From the NCBI GenBank assembly GCA_021810735.1, contig JAJZIF010000111.1, positions 1 through 9,346 on the forward strand: 9,346 bases of DNA, read 5' to 3'. Below the pieces are notes generated by a model. The model did no database searches. It was given only the letters and a program-made list of their open reading frames with translations, and was not told the DNA's origin. This document shows positions 7,813 to 9,346 of this stretch, in pieces; positions within the stretch are counted from its first letter, which is position 1; every line of letters begins with the position of its first letter. This stretch comes from Acidobacteriota bacterium. GTDB taxonomy: Bacteria; Acidobacteriota; Terriglobia; Terriglobales; Acidobacteriaceae. A program made the position numbers and the translations under genes.

Positions 7813-9005
7813 CAGTCGTTATCTCCCATGCTGCCGGTGGCGAGGATGGACTTAAGGTGGAAGGCCCCTTCAGTGACCACAGGGTCGCCGACGGAAAGGC
7901 CGCTGACGATTTCAGTAAGATCGCGGACAGTCGTTCCTTTTTCCACCTCGCGCTTTTCAAACTGGGTTGGACCCCGCCGGATGAAGACGACGTTTTTGCC
8001 ATCGACCTCCTGAAGTGCGCTGGATGGCACGGCAATGGCCTCTTTCCTGAAGTCAGTAGGGAGTTCGACATTGGCGAACATATCCGTTTTCAGTCTCAGT
8101 TCAGGGTTCGCCACGTCACAGCGAACGCGCGCTGTTCTGGTCTGCGGATCGATTACATCGCTGATATAAGCCACACGGCCTTCAAATGGCCGATCCGGGT
8201 AGGTGTCCACAGTGATGTAGGCGCTCTGTCCGATCCGAATGCGCCCCAAGTCTTTTTCATAGACCTCGGCCTGTACCCAGACATGAGAAAGATTGGCTAC
8301 AGTGAATATCGCGCGGCCAGCATCCACCACATCTCCCGGAGATGCTTGCGCCTTGAGAACAACTCCCGTGAAGGGAGCTTTGAGCGTTGTAATCAACGTG
8401 CCGCGAATCCCGTTATCGGGCACCCCAAAGCGGCGCAGTCTTTGATGTATGCCCTCTATCAGCGCCTGCTGCGAACGAATATTGGCTTCAATCTCATCTT
8501 CCTCAGCCTTACTCGATTCGTAGTCCTTTTCCGAACCTGCCCCTATATCGGCAAGACGGCGACTCCGCCCGGCCTCGCGGTTGGCTGGAATGAGCTGCGC
8601 TTTCATGCGTTCCAGATCGGCGCGGGCCGACTGCTCCTGCGCAACCAACTCGCCAGCCTCAATGTTGTCGAACGTTGCGAGTGTCTGGCCCGCTTCGACT
8701 CGATCCCCAACCTTGACGCGGACCTCCAGGATGCGCCCTTGCGCCAGTGGACTGATTTGCGCAACCTTGCTGTCGATTGGCTGGACTGTACCCGTGACTT
8801 TCAAATATTGGTTAAGCTGTTTGCGTTCAGCAGGTGCGACCACCAGGCCAACATGCTGTTGAGCGGCAGTGGTCATCTCAATTAAGTTCGCACTGCTCTC
8901 AGACTGCTTCTGGGATGAAGGCTGGTCGTTGTCTGAAGTGGAGCGGCGGTTGCAACCCGTCACCAGGAATGTGCCCCATACAAATAACAGAATCAATTTC
9001 TTCAT
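7812..9005 (-). CDS. czcB: Periplasmic membrane-fusion lipoprotein CzcB
   Basis: This 397-residue adaptor links the CzcA pump to the outer-membrane channel. It begins with a lipoprotein signal: K2-K3, a hydrophobic stretch, and the lipobox L-V-T-G-C18, giving an inner-membrane-anchored lipoprotein. A polar linker (about 19-42) follows. Then come the first beta-barrel strands, the lipoyl half-motifs (about 78-115 and 203-235), a helical hairpin rich in Glu, Ala and Arg at about 116-192, a beta-barrel domain (about 240-320), and a membrane-proximal domain to the end. It lacks both a His-rich N terminus and the Met cluster of CusB, so no metal-chaperone element is visible. The ATG overlaps the czcC stop in ATGA, with GGGAGG 9 nt upstream. 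The stop shares a base with the czcA start. Exact metal specificity is not shown. Confidence 0.92.
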   Translation of the reverse strand: MKKLILLFVWGTFLVTGCNRRSTSDNDQPSSQKQSESSANLIEMTTAAQQHVGLVVAPAERKQLNQYLKVTGTVQPIDSKVAQISPLAQGRILEVRVKVGDRVEAGQTLATFDNIEAGELVAQEQSARADLERMKAQLIPANREAGRSRRLADIGAGSEKDYESSKAEEDEIEANIRSQQALIEGIHQRLRRFGVPDNGIRGTLITTLKAPFTGVVLKAQASPGDVVDAGRAIFTVANLSHVWVQAEVYEKDLGRIRIGQSAYITVDTYPDRPFEGRVAYISDVIDPQTRTARVRCDVANPELRLKTDMFANVELPTDFRKEAIAVPSSALQEVDGKNVVFIRRGPTQFEKREVEKGTTVRDLTEIVSGLSVGDPVVTEGAFHLKSILATGSMGDND

Positions 9006-9346
9006 GGCAGGTTCCCTCCCACAGCGCGTTCGACTTCGGCCCAGCTTCGGGCAGCGTCCGCTTGTGCGTCGATATAGGCCAATTGCGTATCTACCAGGCG
9101 GCGTTGCTCATTGAGCACATCCAGAAGCCGTAGCTGGCCGAGTTTATAGGCTTCGCGGATGACGGATAGATTCGCGCTGGAAGGGTCCATCACTCCGCTC
9201 TTAAGCACCTGCAAGGAGTCGGACGCGGTGCGCCAGCGCTGGTACGCCGAGGCTACTTCAAGCGGAATTGTCCTTTCCAGGTAGTCCTGATGCAGGCGAG
9301 CGCCGGATGTGCGGGCTATTGCAGCCTGCACATTGCCTGCGCCGCT
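9002..9346 (-). CDS. czcC: Outer-membrane efflux channel CzcC, C-terminal fragment (cut by window edge)
   Basis: The frame is open to the right edge, so only the last 114 residues are seen; the gene begins outside the window. A GTG at 9331 is an internal Val, not a start, since in-frame codons continue through 9346 without a stop. The visible part is the end of an outer-membrane factor of the TolC/CzcC family: a long amphipathic helix (S-A-Y-Q-R-W followed by S-L-Q-V-L-K), then the repeat-end motif Y-K-L-G-Q-L-R-L-L-D-V-L-N and a final helix ending in V-G-G-N. This channel would carry metal from CzcAB across the outer membrane. The stop TGA (9004-9002) overlaps the czcB ATG by 4 nt, so this is the first visible gene of the efflux operon. 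Confidence 0.86.
   Translation of the reverse strand, partial: SGAGNVQAAIARTSGARLHQDYLERTIPLEVASAYQRWRTASDSLQVLKSGVMDPSSANLSVIREAYKLGQLRLLDVLNEQRRLVDTQLAYIDAQADAARSWAEVERAVGGNLP

Noticed and set aside
7857..8885. Long plus-strand open frame (342 codons) opposite czcB
   Set aside because: It lies wholly antisense to a well-supported czcB and its translation shows no recognisable domain. Long antisense frames are common in GC-rich genes.
9002..9331. A complete small gene starting at GTG 9331
   Set aside because: The same frame stays open to the window edge and the protein is clearly the tail of a CzcC-type channel, so the GTG is an internal valine codon.

Overview
The window reads as part of a heavy-metal resistance island of a Gram-negative bacterium. 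It holds ten protein genes packed almost without gaps. The Gram-negative assignment rests on a periplasmic MerP with a Sec signal, a lipoprotein membrane-fusion protein, and a tripartite RND efflux system with an outer-membrane component. I cannot fix the phylum; Acidobacteriota or Proteobacteria both fit, and this is a weak inference. No transposase, integrase, tRNA, rRNA or CRISPR array is visible.

Region 1 (about 34-3278) is a broad-spectrum mercury resistance operon. On the minus strand, merT-merP-merA-merB run from 2811 down to 34. merR is divergent on the plus strand (2874-3278). The two are separated by 62 bp that hold a textbook MerR-type operator and promoter (perfect 8+8 bp dyad, -35 TTGACT). 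MerR senses Hg(II) and switches on the operon. MerP catches Hg(II) in the periplasm, MerT carries it inward, and MerA reduces it to volatile Hg(0). A divergent, cysteine-rich MerB would cleave organomercurials to feed MerA. MerT, MerP and MerA closely resemble the Tn501/Tn21 proteins as I remember them. MerB is much more diverged, and MerA lacks the usual N-terminal metal-binding domain.

Region 2 (3382-9346, minus strand) is a divalent-cation efflux operon read in the order czcC (cut by the window edge), czcB, czcA, a ZIP-like transporter, a CDF-like transporter. Successive stop/start overlaps (ATGA, TGATG, GTGA) indicate one translationally coupled transcript whose promoter lies beyond the right edge. 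The RND pump CzcA carries the DFG/DG/EN motif of Zn/Co/Cd-type exporters. The two downstream membrane proteins are atypical: both keep the fold signature of their families but change the usual metal-binding histidines.

Region 2 runs convergently towards merR across 103 bp (3279-3381) with no convincing terminator. The most noteworthy points are the cysteine-rich MerB with two CxxC pairs, the vicinal cysteines at the N terminus of an NmerA-less MerA, the apparent 20-bp spacer in the mer promoter, and the altered metal-site residues in the ZIP-like and CDF-like proteins. I see no wholly unknown system here; the novelty lies in variants within known families.
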